Assembly: GCA_900618795.1 (NCBI GenBank)
Contig: UYJD01000005.1
Coordinates: 837,644-901,643 of the forward strand
Reading direction: 5' to 3'
Length of the DNA: 64,000 nucleotides
Source of the DNA: Cyanodermella asteris
Lineage: Eukaryota > Ascomycota > Lecanoromycetes > Ostropales > Stictidaceae
Made by a program: the position numbers and the translations under genes. The notes beneath the pieces are model-generated. The model saw nothing but the letters and a program-made list of their open reading frames with translations, was not told the DNA's origin and searched no databases. Of this stretch, positions 23,610-35,600 are shown in pieces (the stretch's first letter is position 1; each line of letters opens with the position of its first letter).

Positions 23610-24693
23610 TCACTCCGAGTAGGAGCCGATGTAATACTATCACTGGTCAGTCAAGCCACTCCAACAAAGACGGGCCACATACGGTCAAGACAGCTTCGTT
23701 CTCCTCAGCTTCGCCCCGTGGTAAATAGACGTAGAGTATCAGAGCATGGTCGTCACAAAAGCAAGCCACAACTCGACCCCCAAGCCTTCCCACCCCAAGA
23801 ACACGACCCCAGTCCTTTCCTTCCACTCTTGCGGTCGCCCAAGATTCATCCCCTTCACGCTCACGCCACCGAGTGCTCGGATGCTGTCTGATCCCCTCCT
23901 CACCGTTTTCGACCTCATTGGGATCCAGCTCCGGGTTCGACAGGCCCTTCCACTTACTTTCGACGGTCAAGGCGTCCGTCTTGATGCCGATGCTGAGCTC
24001 GCCGTGCATGTTTGCTCTCAGATCGAGCTTCGGACTGGCTTGTCCGGCACCGGTGCTTCCCGCTTGGAGGCCTGCGCTCTGGTTCTGCCCGGTCTTTGCA
24101 GCTAGAGCGATGCGTGTGAAACGTTCGGATACGGTCTTGATTTGAGATAGTGGTGGGAGCATGATGATAACTTCTGGCTCCTTGCATCGTGGCTCGTGAA
24201 TACCTTCCACGCTTGCTTGTGCTAGAACTCGTATAGGGACGTCCTGTGATATTGTCGTCTCTGTTGTTGAGACCCTCTCCCCTCGTCCGTTGAAAGCCGA
24301 TGACTGCGCTCTGTCGTCCGACGGGCGCCCCGAATTCGTGCTCTGGATGGCCGTGTTGATGGTAAGGCATAGTAACGGGGAGCCGTTCTTCTTTGTTAGT
24401 CGTAACGAGGCGGATGAGCAGTTCTGAGCCGACCTCAAAGCGCGGTGAAGTGCGCCGAGGGGAACTTCGAGGTTGATGACATTGTTCTCGGACGCAGACT
24501 GCACGCTGTAATCATCACTGAAGATTGAGTAGATTGGTAGTACCGCCCACACTTGACTGCCCTGCTCCGGAATGACTGTGAAACGAACGTTGTCGTCGTC
24601 GATTCGCATCCATGTGATCGCGCCGAGCAGGTTCAGGGAGGCGACAACTTTGATGAAAGTGTTAACCTCCGCTATGGTCGATTTGAATCGCAT
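23610..24693 (-). CDS. HUS1: Checkpoint clamp protein Hus1 (9-1-1 complex)
   Basis: Hus1 is one of three subunits of the PCNA-like 9-1-1 clamp loaded at damaged DNA to activate the Mec1/ATR checkpoint. I start at ATG 24693 (MRFKSTIAEVNTFIKVVASL). Exons 23683-24693 and 23610-23636 flank a 46-base intron (23637-23682, GTATGT to TAG); the product is 345 residues. Conserved blocks are ITWMRIDDDNVRFTVIPEQG, QVWAVLPIYSIF, NNVINLEVPLGALHRALRSAQN and CKEPEVIIMLPPL. The tiny last exon replaces a chance tail with YYIGSYSE, so the protein ends VLTYYIGSYSE, as Hus1 proteins do. A Ser/Thr-rich insert lies near residue 140. It is divergent from RTT109 over 421 bases. Confidence 0.95.
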
Positions 24694-25114
24694 CGTGTGC
24701 GAGGTTGATGAAGAGACCAAACTCTGGATTGTGGGTCAACAGTCATATTTGAGTTGCCAGGGTAGGTGAATTCGGAACGATCAGATGAATTGAATCTTGG
24801 ACATGAATGTCCAGTTGGACTGGCGACGATGGTGAAGTATTGTTCACTTCATGCATACTTAAAAGAACCCAAAATTCTATTACTCAATTTTCATTCACCA
24901 CGATTTGACTCAATGCCTATTATCCGATCTCACGCATGCCAGACTTTTGACGCGTTCGCTGATTGCTCTAATGATAAAGCATGCGCCGTACCGGTGATGC
25001 GAATTCCATATACGCGAACCGGTCGCGTCTTCCGGAAAGAGTAGTGAGACCTCGATGCCCATCTGACGATACCACTAACGCTCGCTGCATTTCTACTTCT
25101 TCCTTGTATCGACA
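24694..25114. promoter_or_regulatory. Divergent promoter, HUS1/RTT109
   Basis: This 421-base spacer separates the starts of two genome-maintenance genes. Neither a clear TATA element nor an MluI-type (ACGCGT) box stood out; ACGCG occurs near 24949. Confidence 0.4.
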
Positions 25115-26710
25115 ATGGCAGGCCTTTCGCTGCAGGACCGAGTGTCAAATGCACTGCCAAAAGATGTGCGCTTGAGCATACACCATTGTGCCGCTTTGCC
25201 AACGAGCACCGATCCACTCTTCGTGGCCGCACCAGGGGCAGATCCCGAAGCCACAGAACTAGAAAGCCATTTCCTTAGCGCCTCTATAAAGACCGATGAC
25301 GGACTTGTGCAGGTTTTTGCGATCGAGGTCCTCGCGTATACGACTGCGAGGTTGACTACTCTTTTTGTGTCCAAAGCCGATTCGACCGGATACCTGCATC
25401 TTCTGAATCTACCCACTGGAACACCATCGCCTCTCCGCGCTGTGCTGGCCCAATTCTTGATACACCTGATCGAAGCCAAAAAGCAATCCAGCTCTCGATT
25501 GGTACTATCACTGTTCGCTAGAGCTCAAGATCAGTACCTATTTCCTGGCAGCATTGAAAACAGCAAGAAACATGTCCTGGACGATAGAGCGCTGATCAAG
25601 TGGTGGGCCCGGATCATAGACGACATTTTCTTATCATACACTCCGAATCCCGAACAAAACGCTGGATCTACAGCGTCAGGCAGCAGCTTCCAGGTGCGTG
25701 GGCACCTGGTCGTCCCTGGTGTCGACCGACACGAAAGCAAGACGTTCATTCCACGAGATGTGGCATACAAGACATCTCCCTTCTGGCAGGTTTCAGATCC
25801 TCTGAAGTCGCTCGGTCAACAGGAAGATGTTCCTGAACGATGCCTTATCCCCAGATTCCCAGACGACCCCAAGGCCAGGTATGCAATCGAGCTTGATGGT
25901 GAATTGCCCACAACAACAAAACCAGATGGCGATAGGGAGTCTACGCCGCAGCCAATTTGTGGCCCTTGGCGGAGCGTAAAGAGCTTGGAAACGTTCTGGG
26001 AGTTCATGTCGTATCGACAGGAATGTTCTGCAGGGAGACTCACTGGCTTTCTTTGGGGGATTTGGGAGCCAGCTGCACTTGTCGGGAAGCCATATCAGGC
26101 TACAATTATCGAAACTGGCAAGAACCAGCTCACGTCAGCAGAGGCTACTTCGGCGCAGCCAGTAGTGAACTCGAACCCTGCTTCAGAACATGCTTCAGCA
26201 CCAGGCCCATTGCTGGAGCCCACGAGCTTAGTCGCCAATGCATCGCCTTCGAAGTCGCTTCCAACTCCTGAGAACTCCCAGCAACCAGCAGTAGCGGTCA
26301 AGGAACCCTCATACTCAGAACAGGTTTGTACCAATGGTACATCTGCCTTGGGGGAACAGCCGCCGCCTGTCGATGCTATCGAACCAAAATTTGTACCGCC
26401 TCTCATTAAGCGAGTCTCAGCAGAAGTCACACTAAGTACTGATGCCTACGCTCGCTCAATGGAACACCTGCTCGAGCTCGATTACTGCGATTTGCCCACT
26501 GCGGTCACTAGCACGAGACGCTTCCTGACTGCCATTGGAGAGGAAGGTAGAAATCTCGATTGGGGCATAGAAGTCATTGGAAAGAAAGAGCGTCAGGATC
26601 CAATAACAAAACCTGCTACCGGAGAGGTGAACAGCTTGGCCGGACTTGTTCGGAAGAGACCAAAGCAAATGTCTGCCGACATGATCCGAAAGAAGCCCAA
26701 AACTACGTGA
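25115..26710 (+). CDS. RTT109: Histone acetyltransferase Rtt109 (H3K56)
   Basis: Rtt109 is the fungal enzyme that acetylates H3 Lys56 on new histones with Asf1 or Vps75 during replication. A single exon encodes 531 residues from MAGLSLQDRVSNALP. Recognisable blocks are the HHCAALPTSTDPLF segment, FAIEVLAYTT, the basic-aromatic region QFLIHLIEAKKQSSSRLVLSLFARAQDQYLFPGS, LIKWWARIIDDI, VPGVDRHESKTFIPR, and the catalytic-region blocks DDPKARYAIELDGE and FWEFMSYRQECSAGRLTGFLWG. From about residue 330 there is a long Ser/Pro/Ala-rich insert, then a final folded block with HLLELDYCDLPTAVTSTRRFL. The C-terminus is basic and may act as a nuclear signal (KRPKQM, RKKPK). Confidence 0.95.
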   Translation: MAGLSLQDRVSNALPKDVRLSIHHCAALPTSTDPLFVAAPGADPEATELESHFLSASIKTDDGLVQVFAIEVLAYTTARLTTLFVSKADSTGYLHLLNLPTGTPSPLRAVLAQFLIHLIEAKKQSSSRLVLSLFARAQDQYLFPGSIENSKKHVLDDRALIKWWARIIDDIFLSYTPNPEQNAGSTASGSSFQVRGHLVVPGVDRHESKTFIPRDVAYKTSPFWQVSDPLKSLGQQEDVPERCLIPRFPDDPKARYAIELDGELPTTTKPDGDRESTPQPICGPWRSVKSLETFWEFMSYRQECSAGRLTGFLWGIWEPAALVGKPYQATIIETGKNQLTSAEATSAQPVVNSNPASEHASAPGPLLEPTSLVANASPSKSLPTPENSQQPAVAVKEPSYSEQVCTNGTSALGEQPPPVDAIEPKFVPPLIKRVSAEVTLSTDAYARSMEHLLELDYCDLPTAVTSTRRFLTAIGEEGRNLDWGIEVIGKKERQDPITKPATGEVNSLAGLVRKRPKQMSADMIRKKPKTT

Positions 26711-27725
26711 TCGTACAGGGTGAGATGCTGCTGCTTACACATTCCATCTCGCTACGCCTTTACGACGTGCTGATCCACCTCTCTATCTGTCAAGATCGGG
26801 ATGCGACTCTCGCACAGGAGCTAACAGGCATGACACCTGACTGTTCCCTTTCATACCGATGACCCCAGCTGCACGTCAGAACAAAGCGTTCTGGAAACTG
26901 CGGGCGACGCGCTGAATGTCCAGACGACCATGCCTTGAACCGCGGATCCCACCAACGGCTTTTTACATCACGATGCGTCAACCTGTCTCGTGCTGTCTCT
27001 TAACTCTCCGTGCAACTTCTCTACTACAGCAACAAGTACCAACACACGCGCAAATGGAAATGGAGAAAGGCCATCTGCCGCCTCACCACGCCTCCACTAG
27101 CACGCAAGTCGTCAAGGATGCCAAGCAAGGCATTGAGAAGCCGCGGATCGAGCCGAAGCCCCAAATTCTCACGTAGGTTCAGCTGGATATGAAAGATGGC
27201 CCGTGAGGAGGCATCGCTGACTCTGGATCTTAAGTGTTGCGGACTACCTGAAGGTGACGAAAGAATCCCTCAGCCAGAGCCCGAGATGGAAATGAGTATA
27301 AGACAGGGGGATTGTCCGAAACTGGAGTTGCCATCCGCAGACACGGCTAGAGATATCACTGGCGTCGCCTGTAGAGACCAGCTCCACAGCATCTGTTTGA
27401 AGCAGGACAGGCCAAGGCAAAAGCTACGCGAGGTTTAAGGAAACGATGAGGGGCCGGGAAGGGGGGTGTTTTGAAGGTTCTGAAGCCAGGATGGAAGAGA
27501 GCGAATGGTTGTATGATGGGAGGATGCAGTCATTAGAGTCGCGAATCCAAAGCAATCGTAACAACATCAACTGTAAAACTGAACACGTCACGAGCTTAGA
27601 CAGAAAGCCTCAGCATTGCGGGAACTTGATCATGTATAATCTTGTCATGAACAAATGCCACAATCATAAAGTTGTTAAATTGGATCATCGTATCGAGAAT
27701 CGAAGACTCATCTCATCCCCCTCCT
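26711..27725. other. Convergent 3' spacer, about 1 kb
   Basis: This lies between the RTT109 and GH71 gene ends. Short open frames (26916-27176, 27196-27438) show no domain. A small unrecognised gene cannot be excluded, but I cannot support one. Confidence 0.45.
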
Positions 27726-29499
27726 TCAAGCAACACTATCAACCTGACTAACCGCCCCCGAACACGTAGCCGGAATCGTCAACGTCCTGTTCGCACCCTG
27801 CCACGTAACAGCCCCATCCGTCCCCTTCTTGAAATACTTGTACGCGACGCTCGAGCCGGCCGGCAACGATGCAGACCCACTCCACAACGGGTTCGAAGCC
27901 GTGTACGAGTTGGCGTTCAGAGCCAGGGCCTTGTCGGTGGACCAGGACCCGAGCGCGGCATTGTCGCCGGCGATGAAGATGTTCTCGCCGTATTGCGTTA
28001 CGTCTTTGACGGCGAAGTTGACCGTGCAGGGGGAGGAGGAGGAGGAGGAGCTGCCGGAGGAGGGCGCGGCTTGAGAGGTGGCGGATGGGGTTGCGGCCGG
28101 GGTGATCACGGTGGAGAAGCCGGAGGACGCTGCTGGAGTAGCGGAAGACGAGGGCGCAGCGGGAGAGGCAGCGGCAGCGGAACCGCCGGAGCCGGTCTGG
28201 CTGCCGGTGACGGCGTTCCAGTTGACTTGCGAGCAGCTGGCGCTGATCTCGATGCCCTGGACGGTCATGACGGTCTGGCCGTTACGGCTAACGGTATACA
28301 CGACCTTGCCCGTCTGGCCGTTAAACGGGAACTGGAAGTGGCTGAGACCAGCGGCGACAGCGCTCTGCTTGGTGGGTGCACCGCCGCCGATGGTCACGCT
28401 GATGTCGGCGGGCGCGGTCAGAGCGACGTCGACGTCGATCAGGTCCTCGGCGTACTGGGTCGGGTCTCCGCCGTTCTGGCCACCTGTGGTGCCTCCGCTA
28501 CTGCAGGCTTTTCCGGGGTTAGGTTGGTGGGCCCAGGACAGGATGTCCTGGGTGGGAGCGGCGGTTTTGTTGCCGTTCTTGTAGGCGTCGATATAGTAGG
28601 GAAGGAGAGCGCGCCAGCCGTCGTGGGGATTGTTGTTGACGTAGCCTTCGGAGCCGGCGACGACGGCCTTTTGCGTGATGGGACCGATGTAGTGGGATTC
28701 GCCAAAGTCGTTCCAGGTGACGATTTCGATGATTTCGGGTTGGATTTCGATGGCCTGCTGCCAGCGGTCCCACCATAAACCGTTTCCTCTCCACAGCCAG
28801 TTCTTGTTGTACTGGGGCAAGTCAGTGTAAAACCATGGCTGGTTCAAGTTAGCTTTGCTCGTAGTCACAAATGCTGTTGTTACTTACGCTGACGCCCATC
28901 ATGTAGGCCTTGCTGCCCAAAACGGACCTCCAGGCCTTGTCAGGCTGGTCAGTCATGTCGGCGGCAGTGGTAGGCCAGATGTCCCACGACAAAGCGCCAT
29001 CGGCGACGCTGAACTTGGAGGGATCACCCTTGGCGGAGGTCCAGTCAGGGACGAAGAAGCAACCAGTGTTGGCCTTGATTCCAGTCCAGTCCCCAGACGC
29101 GCTTGGGCCCTCGAAGGTAGAAACAATGGGCTTGCCTTGGTATTGGCCCTGCGCCTTGGAGCTCTTGTACTTGTTGATCGTGTCGGTGACACCTGAGGCA
29201 GAGAAGCCACTGTTGGCGGCATAATCGAAAGAGATGAACAGCTTGAAGTTGCCATGGGCCTCGGCAGCCTGGTATGCGTAGCCGAGCTGTTGGTCGGTGT
29301 AGCCATCACCACCAATGTTCAGCGCGAACCCATCAATCTTGGAATCTGCAGCATTTGCTATGTCGTTGGCCCAATCACTTGCGGTATACGAGCCGGCGTT
29401 ACCAACGATGAAATGAGCGTAGACATCACCAGCCTGGGCCTTGACGACCAGAGAGGCGAAAACGGCGGCAAGCGCCGCAGCAGCCTTGGAGGTAAGCAT
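27726..29499 (-). CDS. Secreted GH71 alpha-1,3-glucanase with C-terminal CBM20-like domain
   Basis: GH71 enzymes (mutanases) hydrolyse alpha-1,3-glucan, a fungal wall polymer. Exons 28888-29499 and 27726-28838 flank a 49-base intron; the product is 574 residues. A signal peptide (residues 1-23, ending VVKAQA) is followed by the catalytic domain: DVYAHFIVGNAGSY at its start, WDIWPTTAADMTDQPDKAW, and, across the splice, YMMGVSPWFYTDLPQYNKNW, then EIVTWNDFGESHYIGP. A small beta domain follows (about 340-430), then a Ser/Ala/Pro linker, then about 95 residues that look like a starch-binding CBM20: CTVNFAVKDVTQYGENIFI, GSWSTDKALALNAN, YKYFKKGTDGAVTWQGANRT. Many GH71 enzymes carry no module or CBM24 there, so the tail is notable. 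Extracellular wall remodelling or feeding on wall or storage glucans is inferred. Confidence 0.93.
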
Positions 29500-29664
29500 G
29501 ATGTTGGGAATGAGCGTATGTAAGAATCAAAGTGAACCGACGGTACTGAGAAGCTAAGCACCAGTGCTAGGGACAGAAAGGGCAATGAAAATTTGCGAAA
29601 TGATACAGAGTGTAAGGAAAAGAGCGCACTGAACACGAACACAATAAAAGTCAGCTGGTCCGGG

Positions 29665-29674
29665 GATATATATC
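29665..29674 (-). promoter_or_regulatory. TATA box of the GH71 gene
   Basis: GATATATATC lies about 170 bases upstream of the ATG. An adjacent CCGGGG matches the SYGGRG consensus of the carbon repressor CreA, which is weak evidence for glucose control because the motif is short. Confidence 0.5.
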
Positions 29675-30920
29675 ACGATGGCGTAGCAGGCGAGTTAAAG
29701 GAGCATGCCAGACCGAAATGCACAGCCTTGTGTCGGATCTCAAGACGTCCAGGGGGCAAGGAATGGTGGTCCTTCCACCGCCAATCGGGTCCTTCTGCAA
29801 CCTTTGGTGTAAGCATTGAAGGGGACATAAGCAGTCTATTCAGAAGCAAGCGTATAAAGCCGTATATGCGGACTCCACACACGACGTTTCCTTGCGTCCA
29901 AACTGGAGGCAAGCAGTAACCTTTCTACCTGGATTACTGGGTTGAGGAGGAAGGCCGGCAAGAAAGGTGAAGATCAAGGCCTTGAAACAGCGTCGCATGG
30001 TATCTGGCCCCCATCAGCTCCGCTTCGAATTGGCTGACGCAGGAGCACACGCAGAGAAGATGTTGCGTAGGTGACATTGGTCGTAGATGAAACAGGATTG
30101 ACGTCTCACGGAGGAAATGAGGCGCAGCCTGAGATGCTGCTTTTCTTAGATAATCCGTGCCAAGCCGGGATCTCCTCCTCACTCGTCAATTGTAAGCCCA
30201 ATTACCTCCTAAGCTTCGGACTCGACGTTGCATCTTCGAGTCGGATCTCTAGAATCAGGTTCCGAGAGAGGCTGTTATGTAATGACATCCTCGGCTGGAA
30301 TCTAGGATATAATGATATGTCAACAGACCATGCCGCGATCGCATGAGCTTGATTACTCACAAGGTACCCCAGCAATTTGCTTGTACTGAATTACCTTAAC
30401 GCACCACTTACTCCATTAGAGACTATCTGTTGGTAGTCCTGGACGATCATGGGCTGACGTCGACATTGTGGGCTTCGCAAGAGTTTTCGAACCACTGCAT
30501 GCCGGAACCTCAACAAATAGCGCGTTTCAGGCTGACAGGCAGGATGCGTCCCAGCAAGGCTTTGCTACCAGTGACTAGAATACGAGCGTTCTATCAGGGC
30601 CCGAGCAGAACTCACAAAGAATGTACCACAGCTAGATTAGAAATGTTTGTTCAATTGGTCTGCGGTCCAAGTCGCTGATACAGGAAAAAGAATTTTCGTA
30701 TCGAATGAACGCTCAACTACCATGTGAGAGCAAGAGTTCACTGGCGCAGCCAGGAGTGCTCAGCAGTCTCTCCGCTAGCTCCTCTGCGACTTGCGCTACT
30801 CATGCAGCTTTCCAATATTGACGCGAAGCACCAGCTTCTCTCCGCCGGGGTCTCTTATGTTACATGACAGGCACCCGGCCAGCAAATCGCCAGCTATGTG
30901 TGTAGTCGGTTAGAATCGTT
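29675..30920. other. Intergenic, 1.2 kb upstream of the GH71 gene
   Basis: No gene is supported. It holds the GH71 upstream region and the 3' flank of the zinc-cluster regulator, both on the minus strand. Confidence 0.5.
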
Positions 30921-32682
30921 TCAGTCATCATCACTGGTCCCAGAACATGTCGAACGGCTGGGGCTGGGACCTGATCCGAGGTAGTCCGTCGCGAGTGAGA
31001 AGCCACAAGCATCTTCCATTGTAATCTTGCTCATGACTTCGCCGATCCAATCGACAATCTTCTCATTCTTCTCCAAGATCTTTTCGGCCACGCGAAGAGG
31101 GTAAACAAGCCTGAACACAGCCTCGCTGCGATGTGCTTCCTCAAAGTGGTAGTCTACCATGGCACAAATCTCGGTTGCCGCGGTCTCTGGATTCATGCTT
31201 GGAGATGGAAGCGCAAGTAGGTCTTTCGACGAAGCCTCTGGTGCACCAGGTGATCGGCGTCGAGCCTCCGCCAGAGCTTCTCCGATGGAAAATTGGCCTC
31301 TTGTAGCCAGCTGTCCTAGAATGCACAGATTGATAAATCCGGCATTGTAAAGTCCGATGGTCAGCGCATTGATGGGTTCATCGAAATGGATAACAGACAC
31401 AAAAGGTGTCCAGGACGGAGTGACCTTTGACGTTTTGATGGGAACAGAGTGTGCTGCCCATGGGTTTTGCGCTTGCCACTTCCATCGCCAAAGAAAAAGA
31501 CGAACCATTTGCTCTTTAATTTCTTGCTCGACGACCTTGGCCCGCTCTGGACGACTTGACTCCGGGACACTGGTTCCTATTGGCCTTGCTTTTGCCAACA
31601 GGCCGGGAATGAAACAGCAGATATCGACGACTTGAGCAAGCATGTCTTTGGGCCGTTGTCGTAATCCCCATGGCTTGTTCTGCCAATCTGGCTCGCTCAG
31701 AAAGCAGGGCCTCTTGGTCAGCAAGCACTGCAGCACGATCAGACATCTGACGTTGATCAGCAAAGCCAATGCTGATGGACGTGTGAACGCTTCCGGTCCT
31801 CGAAAGCTGATAACGCGAGCGAGTGCATCCACATGTCTGAGCCAAGATTCCGAGCTTGTGAACAGAATTAGGTCGTACAAGAGCATGTCCATGGTATCTT
31901 TCAGAACGTCCAGACGATTCGGATTTGCCTGGTCTCCGAGATTCTCATTGAGGAGTTTCAATGTCTGTCCAAACCTCCTCGAATTCGGATTTTTCATCTG
32001 TGGGTTTGCCTGCACCCTTGCGAAAAAGGCAGAAGCTTGGCCTCTTGTTGAACTTGATGGTCCGAATCCGTCTCCACACAGCGTTGCAGCAGTAGTCAGA
32101 GTGAGGTGCGGGATCTCGGTTTCCTGAAAAAGAGCACCAGATGTGCTAGGTGACTCGGTCGCTGTTACGACAGCAAGCTCTGTATGTTGCACGGAGGCTC
32201 TGACAGACGTCAATGGTTGGGTGGCAGTAGACGAGGAGCCGATCTCTGATGTAGACATCGCGGAAGATGACCCGTATCCGGTGGCTACGGAGGAAGAAGT
32301 CTTGCCCTGACCGCTCTTATATTTCCTTGTCGGATCCTTTGGCACGAATACGAAATCCGGTTCGTACCCTTCGCACTTGAATTTCCCTTTCTGACATCGC
32401 AAGCAAACGGGGTGTGTCTCATCTGGGCTTGGCGTTAGTTGAAGATAAATAACGCTCATCAGAGATGGCATCAGGTCGAAGGTTCGGGACATCGAAGAGA
32501 CCTGAAGGTCTTGAGCGAACATAGACCGTTCCCCGCCAGTGGGCTCGGACAACGACCAGCTTCATGTTAAAGCTCGTGTACAAGGCTCATGAGCATTCCT
32601 CGGATGATATGAACTCACCACACTTGACCTTCCTCCTCACACAGGTTCCACATGCCGTCCTTCTCCGTCGGATGGTCGACAT
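30921..32682 (-). CDS. Zn2Cys6 fungal transcription factor
   Basis: The product is a 521-residue regulator with an N-terminal zinc binuclear cluster. Exon 1 (32619-32682) encodes MSTIRRRRTACGTCVRRKVKC plus one base. A 196-base intron (32423-32618, GTGAGT to CAG, CTAAC branch) follows, then exon 2 to 30921. The join completes CGTCVRRKVKC-DETHPVCLRCQKGKFKC, giving all six cysteines with normal spacing. After this come a basic linker, a Ser/Thr-rich region, and a helical middle region of the fungal-specific type (LLYDLILFTSSESWLRHVDAL, LLINVRCLIVLQCLL, VDICCFIPGLLAKA). Targets are unknown. Its intron is about four times longer than most here. It is transcribed in the same direction as the downstream GH71 gene but 1.4 kb away, so a link is only possible. 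Confidence 0.9.
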
Positions 32683-35600
32683 TGCTTTTCGAGGTCTTGT
32701 AGTTGTCGTCTTGTGTTTTCGATGAGGGTCAAAATCACGGCTGCAGATTGACTGGACTTTGACAAACTTAACATCTCGAAGTGGCGTGGCATGTTCGAGA
32801 TATATTCTGATACCACCATGATGACCGTCCATTTCAGGTGACGTCGTGGCGAGATGGTCATGGGTTGGAGTAGCTTCGTGTACGAAGCAGGAGTGTCACT
32901 GCTCAGACATAAGATTCCAGCTCCACGAGCCATCTCTTATCCAAAGTCTGCCTAGTGGCAGTAGAGTCATGGTAACCCACGACAGCGTCAAACATTGCGG
33001 CTGACATCAGACTATGGTTCTCGTCCAGTAAGTAGATTTGGATTCCAATATTCTGTAAAGGTCTGTGCTGAGCATCCAAGTCAAAGTTACGTACCATTCA
33101 GTACGAAGAAAAGGATGGCGGGACCATTTCATGGTTGGCGGGAGGCGGATATGAATCTGCGGACATCCTATCGGCTTCCCATCACTCTCATTGGTGCTTG
33201 TCGCCCGCATCTCGTGTCTCTGCAGCTTCATTCCGGACGACAGCTCTAGAACAAACCGCAACTCTGTCGCGGTTCCGCACTATTCAGGACTAGTGTACTG
33301 GCCGTCTGCATGACTAATTGAGAAGAAGCACTGTTCGGCCTTACGCCGTAACTTACGAACAGGCTTTGGCGCCGAGCTGAGACGACACGATGGAACCTTG
33401 GCTTGAACATCGCTGCTGAAGTTCAGACTTGGCGGATCTTACATACCAAGGGGTCGATAGCCTAAATCCAGTTACGTCCGAGACCTGTCGGGCTGATGAC
33501 AAGCCTGACATAAGGAAGAAGTCTTCCTTTAGGGACCTTACCGGGGTCGCACAGCCACCTGCCCTCCCTGATGCAGAGGCTCGTTCGATCCTTACACTAC
33601 CCAAGCAGGTCAAGACGGTCAGCAAGCCGGCCGCATCCATTGTGGTCCTTCTATCTATGGGCGGTGGTAGCTGTGAGGCGCCCCGTCTGAATGGGGACGT
33701 TGCCCTTTTGGGCGACAAGAGCCTCAGCTGGCCTTCTTCTGGAAGCGAAAATGCCTGCCCAGCGCCTCATGGCTTTTGCTAGGCCCGGGAGGCCACGTCG
33801 TTCACGTTTTTGTCAGCGTTGGACCTTGCTTCAGGAGACAGCTTTTAGACTTGTTTCGTTGCAGATCGTTGACCTCTTGAGCCGCATCTTACCCCAGTCG
33901 TTCCCTCGCTGTTCTCGCTGGTACCGAGCTCGTGCCGCAGGGTTTCTGGCACGTTTCCTGGTGCCGCTATGAGACCCGTTCCAGCGTTCGTGCTGCTCTC
34001 GTCGTCAAAACGTTATTCACTCGTGTTCGGGTCTCACAGGCGACAAGTTGAAGGAATTGGGCTGTTCGCATTCGATGGAAGAGCCCTTGCAATCGGCGAT
34101 CTGACAACAGTGCAGTTTGATCGAGATGCTTTTGCCTGCTATTCCAGCATACATTCTCGGCATCATGAAACGATCAGAATGCCTGTACAGCTGAAGACAC
34201 ATCCATTTCAAATCTCCAAGTGTGCCTGGTCGCTCATCAACGTTGGCGTGATGATTACGGACTGCACCGGGGCAGAGCGTCTACATTTCAGGCTTCCGCT
34301 GAGCCTCCGCCCGATCTGTGATTTGTGGCCGACCTTGGTCTAGGTAGCAATGTAATCATGCAGGATAAACAGTAAAGTTCTTACTCGCATTCATTCCACC
34401 CTCTGACCAAGATTACGGACATTGTCCACTTCCGACATGCTAACGCCCTGCTCCTTCTATCAAATGAACAGGCTGAGTTTTGGGTCGCAGCGAGATCGCG
34501 CGACCGCCAGCAGTGCAAATACAGACGTGTGTGCGCAACTCTATCACAATCATTATTCTTGACTTAAGTCCGGGCTGGCGCAGGTTTCGTATATCCGCGA
34601 TGGTTGCGGAAGCTAATAATAAACGGCAAAATTTAAACATTCGTTGCGGAACTTATTTGACTCCGACCAATGACTCCGCTTCGTTCGCCGCGATTGACTC
34701 AACCGAGCCGTTCTTCACGAACTTCCCGATGGTTATCGGTCCTCTGATGATCGGAGTTCGTCTCGAGAGCGGCAGGCCTCAGTGTCAACCTATTTCCGAT
34801 CGTCGAGTGGTCTGATCTGACAGATGAGTGCTCACCATTGATTTCAGAGCATCGGCCGGAAGAACAGCCGATCGAATTGCACAAGCTACGGTCTCGTATG
34901 AACGTCAATGTGAGGTCCAGGCAGCGTTTAGTAGCACACGCGTCGAGGAAAAGTTATCGCAAGCACCAAAGATATTTCACCAATTATTCACGCGTTCAAT
35001 CATCCCAAACAAGTGGTGTCTTTTCAGAGTCTTTGCTTCTCAGACCCAGGAGCCCGGCGTAGCCGCCGGTGGCGCTGCGGCTGAGCAAACGAACAAGACC
35101 GAAACTTCACCCTTCTCTTTTGACGCTTTCCGAGAAACCACAACTTTAACCGGTAGACACATTCAAAGGTAACATCGTGTGGCTTTTTCGCTCGGAGCCG
35201 GCGGTCAAAAAGTCTAAGGCTTTACCTTGATGTAATTAGGTACGAACTGGTTTATTTTTCTGTTTGTTTCGCGTTTTTCTTCCGTCTAGAATCCGCCAGT
35301 CCGGTTTACGCCAAAAGATTCTTCAGCGCTGACCGCGACCTCCCCTTGATCTTGTTGAATGCAATCCTAAAAGTGCTCATCCCCAGGAAACCCTGTCTTT
35401 GTACAGGGCATAGCAATCGCAGATCTCGTCTCAAATCCGTGTTGCTCGACACAATGTCAAGAGCATTTGGTAACAAAACTACTGCCCAACTGAGTGCAGG
35501 ACCGCATCGAAGGCGTCGCATTGGACACATAATGAGATGAGGCACGCGATGTCGAACCCGAGCCATGCCTGAAGACCATTGGCCATGCGACATGCAGGTA

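Noticed and set aside
27054-27438. Possible small gene with Lys/Glu-rich product
   Set aside because: No consistent splice join extends the frames, and there is no recognisable family.
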